DNA of 64,000 bases from NORP23 sp050302475. GTDB lineage: Bacteria > Pseudomonadota > Alphaproteobacteria > Rhodobacterales > Rhodobacteraceae. Shown here piece by piece: positions 34,636 to 43,857 of this stretch; positions within the stretch are counted from its first letter, which is position 1; each line of letters starts with the position of its first letter. The DNA is taken from contig JBNLBF010000011.1 in assembly GCA_050302475.1 (NCBI GenBank), positions 25,313 to 89,312 on the forward strand, read 5' to 3'. The translations under genes and the position numbers were made by a program. The notes below the pieces were generated by a model. That model was not told where the DNA came from. It searched no databases and saw nothing but the letters and a program-made list of their open reading frames with translations.

Positions 34636-35160
34636 ATGTTATCCAAAATAGAAGAGCTTCTTGAATCAACCATTTTTATGAGCCGCTGGCTGCTTGCGCC
34701 CTTTTATCTGGGGCTGGTGATCAGCATCGCATTATTGTTTGTGAAATTCGCGCAAGAGCTGTGGCATATGTTCACGCATATCCTGACCTCCAGCGAAGCG
34801 GATGCAATCATCGAAATTCTGGCGATGGTTGACATGGCGCTTGTCGGCAGCCTGCTTCTGATGATCATATTCTCGGGCTACGAGATTTTCGTATCCAAGA
34901 TTGATATCGAGGATCACGACGACCGCCCCGACTGGATGGGTAAGGTTGATTTCTCGGGCCTGAAGCTGAAGGTCATCGGGGCGATTGTGGCGATTTCGGC
35001 GATCGACCTGCTGAAAACCTTCATGAACATTCCGTCGGAACTTAGCGACGAAGACGTCAACAAGCTGTTCTGGAAAGTTGCCATTCACATGGCATTTGTC
35101 CTGTCAGGCGTGTTCTTTGCCCTGATGGACAAAATTGCTGGCGATACGAAGCGTCATTAG
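34636..35160 (+). CDS. UPF0114 (YqhA) family membrane protein
   Basis: A 174-residue inner-membrane protein with about four helices and the family pattern: IEELLESTIFMSRWLLAPFYLGL at the start, LIIFSGYEIFVSKID centrally, and DWMGKVDFSGLKLK before the third helix. Function unknown throughout the family. ATG 34636 begins the conserved region; an in-frame start 15 bases earlier is less likely. It diverges from preT and is followed by pccB after about 100 bases. Confidence 0.85.
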   Translation: MLSKIEELLESTIFMSRWLLAPFYLGLVISIALLFVKFAQELWHMFTHILTSSEADAIIEILAMVDMALVGSLLLMIIFSGYEIFVSKIDIEDHDDRPDWMGKVDFSGLKLKVIGAIVAISAIDLLKTFMNIPSELSDEDVNKLFWKVAIHMAFVLSGVFFALMDKIAGDTKRH

Positions 35161-35263
35161 GCTAACATCCCCTTGAAATAGCGTCGTCCTGTCTGCGACG
35201 GGGGGACGCATTCTCTTTACGTGCATGCTTTTGCATACGTAGTCAAAATATGGGGGAGGATAT

Positions 35264-36796
35264 ATGCCGGATATTCTGGAACAGCTGGAGGCACGGCGCC
35301 TGCACGCGCGCGAAGGTGGTGGCCAAAAACGGATTGATGCGCAGCATGCCAAAGGCAAACTAACCGCTCGCGAACGGATCGAGGTGCTGCTGGACGAAGG
35401 CAGTTTCGAAGAATTCGGTATGTTCGTTGCGCACCGTTCCACCGATTTCGGCATGGAGAAGCAGAAATATCCCGGCGACGGCGTGATCACCGGCTGGGGC
35501 ACGATCAATGGCCGCATGGTCTACGTGTTCAGTCAGGATTTCACGGTGCTGGGTGGCTCTCTGTCCGAAACCCACGCCGAGAAGATCTGCAAGGTTATGG
35601 ATATGGCCATCAAGAACGGTGCGCCGATCATCGGGCTGAACGATTCAGGCGGAGCCCGCATACAGGAAGGCGTCGCAGCGCTGGGCGGATATGCGGACGT
35701 GTTCCAGAAAAACATCCTTGCCTCCGGCGTGATCCCGCAGATCAGCGTGATCATGGGGCCATGCGCTGGCGGCGCGGTCTATTCCCCGGCGATGACCGAT
35801 TTCATCTTTATGGTCAAAGACAGTTCCTACATGTTTGTGACCGGCCCCGACGTGGTGAAAACCGTCACCAACGAGATCGTCACCGCCGAAGAGCTGGGCG
35901 GCGCGAGCACGCACACCTCCAAATCCTCCGTCGCGGATGCGGCTTTCGACAATGATATGGAAGCGCTGATGGAGGTCCGCCGACTGGTAGACTTCCTGCC
36001 GCTGAATAATCGCGGTGACGTGCCGGTGCGCCCGCATTTCGATGATCCGGAGCGGATCGTCGATAGTCTGGACACACTGGTCCCCGAAAACCCCAACATG
36101 CCTTATGATATGGCCGAGCTGATCCACAAGCTGGCGGACGAGGGGGACTTTTATGAAATCCAGAAGGATTACGCGAAAAATATCCTGACCGGGTTTATCC
36201 GGCTGGAAGGTCGCCCCGTCGGCGTAGTTGCCAACCAGCCGATGGTGCTGGCCGGCTGTCTGGACATTGCCGCCAGCCGCAAGGCCGCGCGGTTTGTGCG
36301 GTTCTGTGACGCGTTTGAAATACCGATCCTGACGCTGGTTGACGTCCCGGGCTTTCTACCCGGTACCAGTCAGGAATATGGTGGGATTATCAAGCATGGC
36401 GCAAAGCTGCTGTTTGCCTATGGCGAAGCGACGGTGCCCAAGGTGACCGTCATCACCCGCAAGGCATACGGTGGGGCGTATGACGTGATGGCCTCCAAAC
36501 ATCTGCGGGGGGATTTTAATTATGCCTGGCCAACGGCGGAGATTGCCGTGATGGGGGCCAAGGGGGCGGTAGAGATTATTCATCGTGCTGATTTGGGCGA
36601 CCCCGACAAGATCGCCGCGCACACGAAGGATTACGAAGACCGTTTCGCCAACCCGTTCGTCGCCGCCGAGCGGGGCTTTATTGACGAAGTTATAATGCCC
36701 CGCAACACCCGCAAACGCATCGCCCGCGCCTTCGCCAGCCTCCGCACCAAGGAACTGAGCAATCCGTGGAAGAAGCACGACAATATTCCGTTGTGA
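35264..36796 (+). CDS. pccB: Propionyl-CoA carboxylase beta (carboxyltransferase) subunit
   Basis: A 510-residue carboxyltransferase that transfers CO2 from biotin to propionyl-CoA, giving methylmalonyl-CoA. Two crotonase-like halves show the oxyanion loops GGARIQEGVAALGGYADVF (first half) and VPGFLPGTSQEYGGIIKHGAK (second half). The C-terminal DEVIMPRNTRKRIARAF is typical. GGGGGAGG precedes the ATG. Separated from pccA by four small genes. The mutase and prpE nearby support the propionyl-CoA rather than acetyl-CoA assignment. Confidence 0.95.
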   Translation: MPDILEQLEARRLHAREGGGQKRIDAQHAKGKLTARERIEVLLDEGSFEEFGMFVAHRSTDFGMEKQKYPGDGVITGWGTINGRMVYVFSQDFTVLGGSLSETHAEKICKVMDMAIKNGAPIIGLNDSGGARIQEGVAALGGYADVFQKNILASGVIPQISVIMGPCAGGAVYSPAMTDFIFMVKDSSYMFVTGPDVVKTVTNEIVTAEELGGASTHTSKSSVADAAFDNDMEALMEVRRLVDFLPLNNRGDVPVRPHFDDPERIVDSLDTLVPENPNMPYDMAELIHKLADEGDFYEIQKDYAKNILTGFIRLEGRPVGVVANQPMVLAGCLDIAASRKAARFVRFCDAFEIPILTLVDVPGFLPGTSQEYGGIIKHGAKLLFAYGEATVPKVTVITRKAYGGAYDVMASKHLRGDFNYAWPTAEIAVMGAKGAVEIIHRADLGDPDKIAAHTKDYEDRFANPFVAAERGFIDEVIMPRNTRKRIARAFASLRTKELSNPWKKHDNIPL

Positions 36797-36804
36797 GGTG
36801 AACG

Positions 36805-37164
36805 ATGAAACATCCACTACCTAAGTATATACCGGAAGAAGTAGGTTATGGAGATAAGGTCAACATAACCAACAAAGGCGGATCGACTACGTTAGTCCCG
36901 CGAGAGCCGGGAAACTCCAAATCTGTAACTGGCTCCCGCGACCACCACACTAATCAAATTGACGCATATTTTCTTGGGCAGCTTCTTGCTCTCTATCAAG
37001 GAAACGTATTCAGTAGATTGAACTTGGACGCAGGGAGACTAAACGATCTGATTGATCAAGATATAGTAGTTCCACTGAGCTCTGAACCCTCCGTCGATGC
37101 AATGGCAAGGTTTCGGGTTGACCTTGGTGCAGCATCTGAATTTTTCAACTCATTGACGAATTGA
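36805..37164 (+). CDS. Small protein, unknown, paralogue of the next gene
   Basis: A 119-residue soluble protein with no recognised domain. Residues about 50-115 align with the downstream protein: FLGQLLALY, NLDAGRLNDL, and a closing Asp-x-x-A-x-F stretch. Base composition is clearly more A+T-rich than in flanking pcc genes, so it may be a transferred or relaxed copy. GAGGTG precedes ATG 36805. It follows pccB by 8 bases and may be co-transcribed. Confidence 0.7.
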   Translation: MKHPLPKYIPEEVGYGDKVNITNKGGSTTLVPREPGNSKSVTGSRDHHTNQIDAYFLGQLLALYQGNVFSRLNLDAGRLNDLIDQDIVVPLSSEPSVDAMARFRVDLGAASEFFNSLTN

Positions 37165-37167
37165 GCT

Positions 37168-37524
37168 ATGCTTAAACACCGTGGCTTCCCCTCCCGTATG
37201 CCGGGTTCTGATTACCACTTCACGATCCGTCGTGAAGGGAAGGGTGGCGCGACGGAGCTTAAGGCGCGCGAACGCTATCGCGACCGGCGGCCTGCGGATA
37301 CCGAGGCTGACACGATGTTTTTGGCCGCACTTTACCATTATTTCGGCGAAGAGCCTTTCGAGCGCGGCAATCTTGATGCCGGGCGTCTGTCCTGGGTTTT
37401 CGGACGCGAAGTCGTCCCGGCAGAAGAACCATTCGATCCCAACTCCTATGAAGCGATGCTTCAACTGGACATGACTGCGCTTGCCGCGAATTTCCCGGCT
37501 GCGCTGGAGGTGGAGTTCGAATGA
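37168..37524 (+). CDS. Small protein, unknown, paralogue of the preceding gene
   Basis: A 118-residue soluble protein. Shared blocks with the previous gene are FLAALYHYF, NLDAGRLSWVF and VVPAEEPFDPNSYEAMLQLDM. The N-terminal third (GSDYHFTIRREGKGG) is basic and differs. G+C content and codon use match the neighbours. It starts 3 bases after the upstream stop. The pair looks like an old tandem duplication retained inside the pcc locus; function unknown. Confidence 0.7.
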   Translation: MLKHRGFPSRMPGSDYHFTIRREGKGGATELKARERYRDRRPADTEADTMFLAALYHYFGEEPFERGNLDAGRLSWVFGREVVPAEEPFDPNSYEAMLQLDMTALAANFPAALEVEFE

Positions 37525-37645
37525 CCCGAAATAGGTGGATTTTCGCGCATGGCAAATGTGAGATAGCGCACGGAAATTTCTTAAGCTACCTTCTAGATGT
37601 AATAAACGGGAGCCTATCCCGAACATCGCTTACAGGAGATGAAAA

Positions 37646-37837
37646 ATGCTTAAGAAACTCACGGCTTTCGCGCTTGGCGCAATCCTGCTGGCAGGCTGCG
37701 ACACGCAAGGGGAAAGCATCGGCGCTGGTGCCGGAATCGGCGCAGGTGTCGCCTATGCGACGGGTGGTGACCCGGTTGCGGGGGCAATTATCGGCGCTGC
37801 AGGTGGTTACGCTTGCTACGAAACCGGAAAGTGCTAA
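37646..37837 (+). CDS. Small glycine-zipper lipoprotein, copy 1
   Basis: A 63-residue lipoprotein: signal with lipobox LLAG-Cys18, then a glycine-rich stretch (SIGAGAGIGAGVAYATGGDP and AGAIIGAAGG) like OsmB/glycine-zipper proteins, and two extra cysteines (YACYETGKC). Probably anchored in the outer membrane. GGAGA precedes the ATG. The next gene is a near-identical paralogue 270 bp downstream. Confidence 0.82.
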   Translation: MLKKLTAFALGAILLAGCDTQGESIGAGAGIGAGVAYATGGDPVAGAIIGAAGGYACYETGKC

Positions 37838-37915
37838 ACTTCGGCTAATAAACCATAAAACAAGCAGGGCCGTGCGTACGCATCAGCCCGGAACATTGTA
37901 CAGAGGAGAATACGC

Positions 37916-38107
37916 ATGCTTAAGAAACTCACAGCCCTGGCGCTTGGTGCCATCATACTGGCCGGTTGCGACACACTCGGCGAAAGCATCGGCGCGGGCG
38001 CTGGTATCGGCGCTGGTGTTGCTGTTGCAACTGGTGGTGATCCGGTCACAGGCGCAATCATTGGCGGTGCCGGTGGCGCGCTGTGCCACGAAACAGGCAC
38101 CTGCTGA
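37916..38107 (+). CDS. Small glycine-zipper lipoprotein, copy 2
   Basis: A 63-residue lipoprotein highly similar to copy 1, with the same length and lipobox (ILAG-Cys18), glycine zipper (SIGAGAGIGAGVAVATGGDP) and C-terminal cysteine pair (LCHETGTC). GAGGAG precedes the ATG, and a terminator follows, so the pair forms its own transcript end before pccA. Envelope-stress or structural roles are known for glycine-zipper lipoproteins; here the function is unknown. Confidence 0.82.
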   Translation: MLKKLTALALGAIILAGCDTLGESIGAGAGIGAGVAVATGGDPVTGAIIGGAGGALCHETGTC

Positions 38108-38133
38108 TCTCAGCAAACTTTATCTGACTTTAG

Positions 38134-38164
38134 AGGGGACGTTGCTTGCGCGACGTCCCTTTTT
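38134..38164 (+). terminator. Rho-independent terminator before pccA
   Basis: GGGGACGT pairs with ACGTCCCT around the loop TGCTTGCGCG, followed by TTTTT. It ends the lipoprotein transcript 27 bases after copy 2, only 19 bases before the pccA ATG, so pccA may have read-through or a promoter close by. Confidence 0.8.
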
Positions 38165-38182
38165 GTATTCCGGGGGAAGAAA

Positions 38183-40183
38183 ATGATCAAAAAAATCCTC
38201 ATAGCCAACCGGGGCGAGATCGCCTGTCGTGTAATAAAATCCGCCCGCAAGATGGGCATTGCCACGGTGGCGATCTATTCCGACGCCGACAAGGACGCGC
38301 TGCATGTAAAGATGGCTGATGAGGCAGTGCATATCGGTCCGCCGCCAGCGAACCAGTCCTATATCGTCATCGACAAGGTGATGGACGCGATCAAGCAGAC
38401 CGGCGCGGATGCGGTTCACCCCGGATACGGTTTCCTGTCCGAAAACCCGAAATTCGCCGAGGCGCTGGAAGCCGCAGGTGTAGCCTTCATCGGCCCCCCT
38501 AAAGGCGCGATTGAGGCGATGGGCGACAAGATCACGTCGAAGAAACTGGCGCAGGAGGCCGGGGTGTCCACCGTACCCGGCTATATGGGCCTGATCGAAG
38601 ACGCGGACGAGGCCGTGAAGATTTCCAACGAAATCGGCTACCCGGTGATGATCAAAGCCTCCGCCGGGGGTGGCGGCAAAGGGATGCGGATCGCGTGGAA
38701 TGATGAAGAGGCGCGCGAAGGGTTTCAGTCGTCCAAGAACGAAGCCGCGTCGTCTTTCGGCGATGACCGGATATTCATCGAAAAATTTGTCACGCAACCG
38801 CGCCATATCGAAATTCAGGTGCTGGGAGATAAGCACGGCAATGTGGTTTACCTGAACGAGCGCGAATGCTCGATCCAGCGACGGAACCAGAAAGTGATCG
38901 AGGAAGCGCCCTCGCCATTTCTGACGCCGGAAACGCGCAAGGCGATGGGCGAACAGTCCGTGGCGTTGGCGCAGGCGGTGGATTATTGCTCGGCAGGGAC
39001 GGTGGAATTCATCGTTGATGGGGAGCAGAATTTCTATTTCCTGGAAATGAACACGCGCTTGCAGGTCGAACATCCGGTGACCGAACTGATCACCGGCGTT
39101 GATCTGGTCGAACAGATGATCCGTGTTGCGGCTGGCGAGAAGCTGTCGCTGAAACAATCTGATATCGGGATCAATGGCTGGGCGATTGAAAGCCGGCTTT
39201 ATGCCGAGGATCCGTTTCGGAACTTCCTGCCCTCTATCGGGCGCCTGACCCGCTATCGTCCCCCGGCCGAGGTGGCCGAGGCCACACGCGCCGTGCGCAA
39301 TGATACCGGCGTTTACGAAGGCGGCGAGATTTCCATGTATTACGACCCGATGATTGCCAAACTGTGCAGTTGGGCGCCGGATCGGGCTGCTGCGATTGGG
39401 GAAATGCGCCAAGCGCTGGATGAATTTGAACTGGAGGGGATTGGTCATAACCTGCCATTCCTGTCGGCGGTGATGGATCATCCAAGGTTTATCTCAGGCG
39501 ATATTTCCACCGCCTTTATTACCGAGGAATATCCCGACGGGTTCGAGGGTGCAGCACTGCCTGCCGATGTGCTGCAAAAGCTGGCCGCCGGGGCGTCTGC
39601 GATGCACCGTGTGTCGGAAATTCGCGCCGCGCGGCTGACCGGACGGCTGGACAACCACGAACGCGAGGTTGGCAAGGATTGGGTGATTTCGCTCGGCGGA
39701 CATGATTTTGCTGTGAGCATTGACGCGGATCGCGAAGGTTCCACGGTGACGTTCGAGGACGGTCTAAGCCTGCGTGTCAAATCCCCGTGGCATCCGGGGG
39801 ATCCGCTGGTGAAGCTGGATATCTCGGGTGAAGAGGTGATCGCCAAGGTCAAGCAAACCGCGGTGGGTTTCCGGATGCGCCATCGCGGAGCCGATCTGAA
39901 CGTCATCATCCGCACGCCGCGTCATTTCGAATTGTCGAAATATATGCTGGAGAAAGTGCCGCCGGACACATCGAAGCTACTTCTCTGTCCGATGCCAGGT
40001 CTGGTTGTGTCCATGGCCGTTGCGGAAGGGGACGAGGTGCAGGAAGGTCAGGCGCTGTGTACGGTTGAGGCCATGAAAATGGAAAACGTGCTGCGCGCGG
40101 AACGTAAAGGCACGGTGGCGAAAATCAATGCGTCGGCGGGTGACAGCCTTGCCGTTGATGAAGTGATCATGGAGTTCGAATAG
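38183..40183 (+). CDS. pccA: Propionyl-CoA carboxylase alpha subunit (biotin carboxylase + BCCP)
   Basis: A 666-residue biotin-dependent subunit. It comprises an ATP-grasp biotin carboxylase domain (about 1-447, with ASAGGGGKGMR and FLEMNTRLQVEHPVTE), a BT linker domain (about 460-590) and a C-terminal biotinyl domain with the biotinylated Lys632 in EAMKMEN. It carboxylates biotin for PccB. GGGGGAAG precedes the ATG. Immediately followed, with no gap, by a small membrane-protein gene. Confidence 0.95.
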   Translation: MIKKILIANRGEIACRVIKSARKMGIATVAIYSDADKDALHVKMADEAVHIGPPPANQSYIVIDKVMDAIKQTGADAVHPGYGFLSENPKFAEALEAAGVAFIGPPKGAIEAMGDKITSKKLAQEAGVSTVPGYMGLIEDADEAVKISNEIGYPVMIKASAGGGGKGMRIAWNDEEAREGFQSSKNEAASSFGDDRIFIEKFVTQPRHIEIQVLGDKHGNVVYLNERECSIQRRNQKVIEEAPSPFLTPETRKAMGEQSVALAQAVDYCSAGTVEFIVDGEQNFYFLEMNTRLQVEHPVTELITGVDLVEQMIRVAAGEKLSLKQSDIGINGWAIESRLYAEDPFRNFLPSIGRLTRYRPPAEVAEATRAVRNDTGVYEGGEISMYYDPMIAKLCSWAPDRAAAIGEMRQALDEFELEGIGHNLPFLSAVMDHPRFISGDISTAFITEEYPDGFEGAALPADVLQKLAAGASAMHRVSEIRAARLTGRLDNHEREVGKDWVISLGGHDFAVSIDADREGSTVTFEDGLSLRVKSPWHPGDPLVKLDISGEEVIAKVKQTAVGFRMRHRGADLNVIIRTPRHFELSKYMLEKVPPDTSKLLLCPMPGLVVSMAVAEGDEVQEGQALCTVEAMKMENVLRAERKGTVAKINASAGDSLAVDEVIMEFE

Positions 40184-40801
40184 ATGGGCGGATTGCTATC
40201 CGATAGCCGAACCATTGCCGCGCTGATTGGTGCGGTGGTGGTGCTGGCCGGGTGGCTGTTTACCTCCTACCGCGAACGGGCCCAGCGCGAGGCGTTGCGC
40301 GCCGAACGTATTCGCGACGTGCAGCGCGCGCTTTACGCCGAAATCCGGGCCTATGTGGCGCTGTTGCAGCGTGATGAGTTGGATACCTATCGCGAGGATA
40401 TGATCGAAAAGATGCGGGGCAAGGATGGCAAGGGGCGCGATTTCATCCCCCTGATCCCGCATGAGCGTAACGACACGATTTTCAAGGCGATTGTGAATGA
40501 AATCCACATTCTGCCGCGATCAAGCATTGATCCGGTGGCGCTCTATTACAGCCAGCTTTCGGCAATTTCGACGATGATTGACGATCTGCGTAGCGCGGAA
40601 TTCAAGGATATGGATCGCGGACGGCGGATCCAGATGTATTCCGATTATATTGATATGAAGAAAGAAGCGTTGGCGCTGGGTGAAGAAGCGATGCTGATGA
40701 TTGCGACTTACGCCAAAGGTGGACGCGAGGCGATTGCCTCACTGAATGCGAAACGAGACGTGGAACCTAATACCCCGGTCGAGGACCGGTCCGACCCGTG
40801 A
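40184..40801 (+). CDS. Membrane-anchored protein, unknown function
   Basis: A 205-residue protein with one N-terminal helix (about 8-26), then a charged, largely helical cytoplasmic region (YRERAQREALRAERIRDVQRAL, broken by a central loop) that may form a coiled coil. No family recognised. The ATG at 40184 directly abuts the pccA stop (TAG-ATG), so translation is coupled. Its place between pccA and the mutase suggests co-expression with propionyl-CoA metabolism; a direct role is not indicated. Confidence 0.75.
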   Translation: MGGLLSDSRTIAALIGAVVVLAGWLFTSYRERAQREALRAERIRDVQRALYAEIRAYVALLQRDELDTYREDMIEKMRGKDGKGRDFIPLIPHERNDTIFKAIVNEIHILPRSSIDPVALYYSQLSAISTMIDDLRSAEFKDMDRGRRIQMYSDYIDMKKEALALGEEAMLMIATYAKGGREAIASLNAKRDVEPNTPVEDRSDP

Positions 40802-40945
40802 TCGGGCGAGGTTCGTTGTTCTGCTGTGCCATGGGTTGCTCCAACCTGTTGCCTGTGACCTGAATATAGGGACTCGCGCCACGTGTTGCAAGAATTTGAG
40901 GATGAACGGGCGGAAACGCCGCAGGAATGTAAATGAGGTCCGACG

Positions 40946-43066
40946 ATGAGTAAAAGTAAGATCGACTGGCAGAAACTGGCGGAAAAAGAACTGCGCGGGC
41001 GACCGTTGGACGACCTGACTTGGCATACGCCGGAAGGGATTGCCGTTAAGCCGCTTTATACGGCCGAGGATCTGGACAGCGTTGACCATCTGGGTGGCAT
41101 GCCCGGGATTGCGCCCTACCTGCGCGGACCGCGTGCCACCATGTATGCGGGCCGTCCATGGACAATCCGGCAATATGCGGGCTTTTCGACGGCTGAGGAG
41201 TCGAATGCCTTTTACCGCAAAGCGCTGGATGCTGGACAACAAGGCGTGTCCGTTGCCTTCGATCTGGCGACGCATCGGGGTTATGACAGCGATCATGACC
41301 GCGTTGTGGGCGATGTCGGCAAAGCCGGAGTGGCGATTGATAGCGTCGAGGATATGAAAATCCTGTTCGACGGTATCCCACTGGATCAGGTCTCGGTGTC
41401 GATGACCATGAACGGGGCGGTGATCCCGATCCTCGCGAATTTCATCGTGACGGGTGAGGAACAGGGTCATGACAAATCCGTCCTGTCCGGCACCATTCAG
41501 AACGACATTCTGAAGGAGTTCATGGTCCGCAACACCTATATCTATCCGCCCGAACCCTCGATGCGGATCGTGTCGGACATTATTCGCTATACGTCCGAGG
41601 AAATGCCGAAATTCAATTCGATCTCGATCAGCGGCTATCACATGCAAGAGGCCGGCGCGACACTGGTGCAGGAACTGGCCTATACGCTCGCTGACGGCAA
41701 GGAATATGTCAAAGCCGCGATTGCCGCGGGGATGGATGTCGATGCGTTTGCCGGGCGCTTGTCCTTCTTCTTTGCCATCGGCATGAATTTCTTTATGGAG
41801 GCGGCGAAGCTGCGGGCCGCACGGCTGCTGTGGGCGCGGATCATGAGCGAATTTAATCCGCAGAAACCGCAATCCTCCATGCTGCGCACGCATTGCCAGA
41901 CCTCCGGGGTAAGTCTGCAGGAACGTGACCCCTACAATAATATCGTGCGCACGGCTTACGAAGCGATGTCGGCGGCGCTGGGCGGGACGCAGTCGCTGCA
42001 CACGAACAGCTTTGACGAAGCCATCGCGCTGCCGACGGAGTTTTCCTCGCGTATTGCCCGGAACACCCAATTGATCCTGCAAAACGAAACCGGCGTGACC
42101 AAGGTAGTCGATCCGCTGGCGGGATCCTACTATGTCGAAACCCTGACACAGGAATTGGTCGATGAGGCGTGGAAGCTGATCGAAGAGGTCGATGAAATGG
42201 GCGGCATGACGAAGGCTGTGGCCTCGGGTATGCCGAAACTGCGGATCGAAGAGGCGGCCGCGCGTCGTCAGGCGGCCATCGACAAGGGTGATGAGGTGAT
42301 CGTCGGCGTCAACAAATTCCGCCCCGACCGCGAAGACCCGGTCGAGGTGCGCGATATCGACAATGCCAAGGTGCGGGGTTCGCAACTTCAGCGTCTGGCA
42401 CGTGTCCGCGATCAGCGGGACACGGCAGCTTGTGAGAGTGCCCTGAAGGCGCTTGAACAGGGCGCACGCGAAGACGGTAACCTGCTGGCGCTGGCTGTCG
42501 AGGCCGCACGCGCCCGCGCGACTGTTGGCGAAATCTCCGACGCGATGGAACGCGCCTTTGGCCGCCATGTGGCGGAGGTGAAGACTCTGTCCGGCGTTTA
42601 CGGGGCTGCCTACGAAGGCGACGCGGAATTTGAAGGCATCCAGAAAGACGTGAAAGCGTTCGAAACCAAACATGGCCGCTTGCCGCGGATGCTGGTCGTC
42701 AAGATGGGTCAGGACGGACATGACAGGGGCGCGAAGGTCATCGCGACGGCGTTTGCGGATCTTGGCTTTGACGTCCATGTCGGCCCGTTATTCCAAACAC
42801 CCGAAGAAGCCGCCGCGCTAGCGGTGGAGCTGGATGTGGACATCGTCGGTGTATCGTCGCAGGCGGCGGGGCATAAGACGCTGGCGCCCAAACTGATTGA
42901 AGCACTGTCAGGCAAAGGCGCGGAGCATTTGACGGTCATTTGTGGCGGGGTGATCCCGCAGCAGGATTATGATTTCCTGTTGAATGCCGGCGTGAAAGCC
43001 ATCTTCGGCCCTGGGACCAATATCCCCGATGCCGCGCGTGAGGTTCTGGATCTGGTGAGTAGATAG
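40946..43066 (+). CDS. scpA: Methylmalonyl-CoA mutase
   Basis: A 706-residue single-chain B12 enzyme converting (R)-methylmalonyl-CoA to succinyl-CoA. The catalytic TIM barrel (about 60-420) has the substrate motif ISGYHMQEAGA. The C-terminal cobalamin domain carries DGHDRGAK with cobalt-ligand His592, plus the VGVSSQAAGH and GGVIPQQD strands. GAGGTCCGACG precedes the ATG. With prpE and pccAB it completes most of the methylmalonyl-CoA route; an epimerase gene is not in the window. Confidence 0.95.
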   Translation: MSKSKIDWQKLAEKELRGRPLDDLTWHTPEGIAVKPLYTAEDLDSVDHLGGMPGIAPYLRGPRATMYAGRPWTIRQYAGFSTAEESNAFYRKALDAGQQGVSVAFDLATHRGYDSDHDRVVGDVGKAGVAIDSVEDMKILFDGIPLDQVSVSMTMNGAVIPILANFIVTGEEQGHDKSVLSGTIQNDILKEFMVRNTYIYPPEPSMRIVSDIIRYTSEEMPKFNSISISGYHMQEAGATLVQELAYTLADGKEYVKAAIAAGMDVDAFAGRLSFFFAIGMNFFMEAAKLRAARLLWARIMSEFNPQKPQSSMLRTHCQTSGVSLQERDPYNNIVRTAYEAMSAALGGTQSLHTNSFDEAIALPTEFSSRIARNTQLILQNETGVTKVVDPLAGSYYVETLTQELVDEAWKLIEEVDEMGGMTKAVASGMPKLRIEEAAARRQAAIDKGDEVIVGVNKFRPDREDPVEVRDIDNAKVRGSQLQRLARVRDQRDTAACESALKALEQGAREDGNLLALAVEAARARATVGEISDAMERAFGRHVAEVKTLSGVYGAAYEGDAEFEGIQKDVKAFETKHGRLPRMLVVKMGQDGHDRGAKVIATAFADLGFDVHVGPLFQTPEEAAALAVELDVDIVGVSSQAAGHKTLAPKLIEALSGKGAEHLTVICGGVIPQQDYDFLLNAGVKAIFGPGTNIPDAAREVLDLVSR

Positions 43067-43857
43067 TGATTTCTGAACAACCTATTGCGGTCTACGTCAT
43101 CAATCTTGATCGACGACCGGACCGGCTGGAGGCGTTGGCGTCGCAATTGGACGCCGCCTCCGTAAACTGGCGCCGGTTCGCGGCGATCGATGCGCAAAAT
43201 CTCGATAGCGACACGCTGAATGCCTCATTCCGGCAGGTGCCGACAATACATATGTCTCCCGGCGCGAAAGCCTGTTCTTTGTCGCATATCGAGGTGCTGA
43301 AACTGGTCGCAGCAGGTCCGGAAAAAGCGGCCGTCATACTGGAAGATGATGTGTTGATCAGTCCAGGGCTTCGGGAACTGGTGCACTCGGATGACTGGTT
43401 GCCAGACACTACCGATTTGATTGATCTGGAGGCGAAGCTCGACAAACCGTCCAGCAAGCTTCAGGGCGCAACGACATTGGCAACGATTGGCGATAATCGC
43501 GTGGTTCGGCATCTCTATTCTATGGCGGGTGGGACAGGCGGATACCTGGTGACACGAGATGGAGCCCAAAAGATATTGGACAATCTGGGCATCATGTCGA
43601 TCCCCATCGATCATTTGTTGTTCAACCCGGGTATTTCTGCGTTTCCCAAACGCCTGAAGGTTTCAAAGCTGCAGCCCGCCATTGTGGGCCAGCAGAAGGA
43701 AATCTTCCTGACGGATATCCAGAACGGAGAAGATCGCCGCGAAAGCCTGTTCTACAGCCTTCGCCGGGGTTGGTTCGAAATACGCGCCATTCCCAAACAA
43801 TTATGGCTGTTGGTGACCGGTCGCGCCCGATTGATGAAAACCGATTTTAGGCACTAG
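43066..43857 (+). CDS. Glycosyltransferase family 25 (LPS-type) protein
   Basis: A 263-residue GT25 protein. AVYVINLDRRPDRLEAL opens the domain, SPGAKACSLSHIEVLKLV matches the conserved GExGCxxSH region, and VILEDDVLI holds the acidic metal-binding triad. It probably adds galactose or a related sugar to lipooligosaccharide. GTG 43066 shares its first base with the mutase stop, so it is coupled to that gene. Convergent with nhaA, overlapping 4 bases. Confidence 0.85.
   Translation: MISEQPIAVYVINLDRRPDRLEALASQLDAASVNWRRFAAIDAQNLDSDTLNASFRQVPTIHMSPGAKACSLSHIEVLKLVAAGPEKAAVILEDDVLISPGLRELVHSDDWLPDTTDLIDLEAKLDKPSSKLQGATTLATIGDNRVVRHLYSMAGGTGGYLVTRDGAQKILDNLGIMSIPIDHLLFNPGISAFPKRLKVSKLQPAIVGQQKEIFLTDIQNGEDRRESLFYSLRRGWFEIRAIPKQLWLLVTGRARLMKTDFRH

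Larger units (their letters stand above)
37646..38107 (+). repeat. Tandem duplication of a lipoprotein gene (270-bp period)
   Basis: The two ATGs are 270 bp apart. Both open with ATGCTTAAGAAACTCAC and keep the same length to the stop codon. Differences are mostly single substitutions. Confidence 0.85.

Noticed and set aside
35200..35250. PccR-type operator (TTTGCAAA-N4-TTTGCAAA) upstream of pccB
   Set aside because: Only a loose TTTTGCATA is present and no second half-site, so it does not meet the known motif.
38120..39481. 453-codon open frame antisense to pccA
   Set aside because: A shadow of the biotin carboxylase domain, with no recognisable domain of its own.
40739..42778. 679-codon open frame antisense to methylmalonyl-CoA mutase
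   Set aside because: It overlaps a clear B12 mutase on the other strand and shows antisense-type composition.
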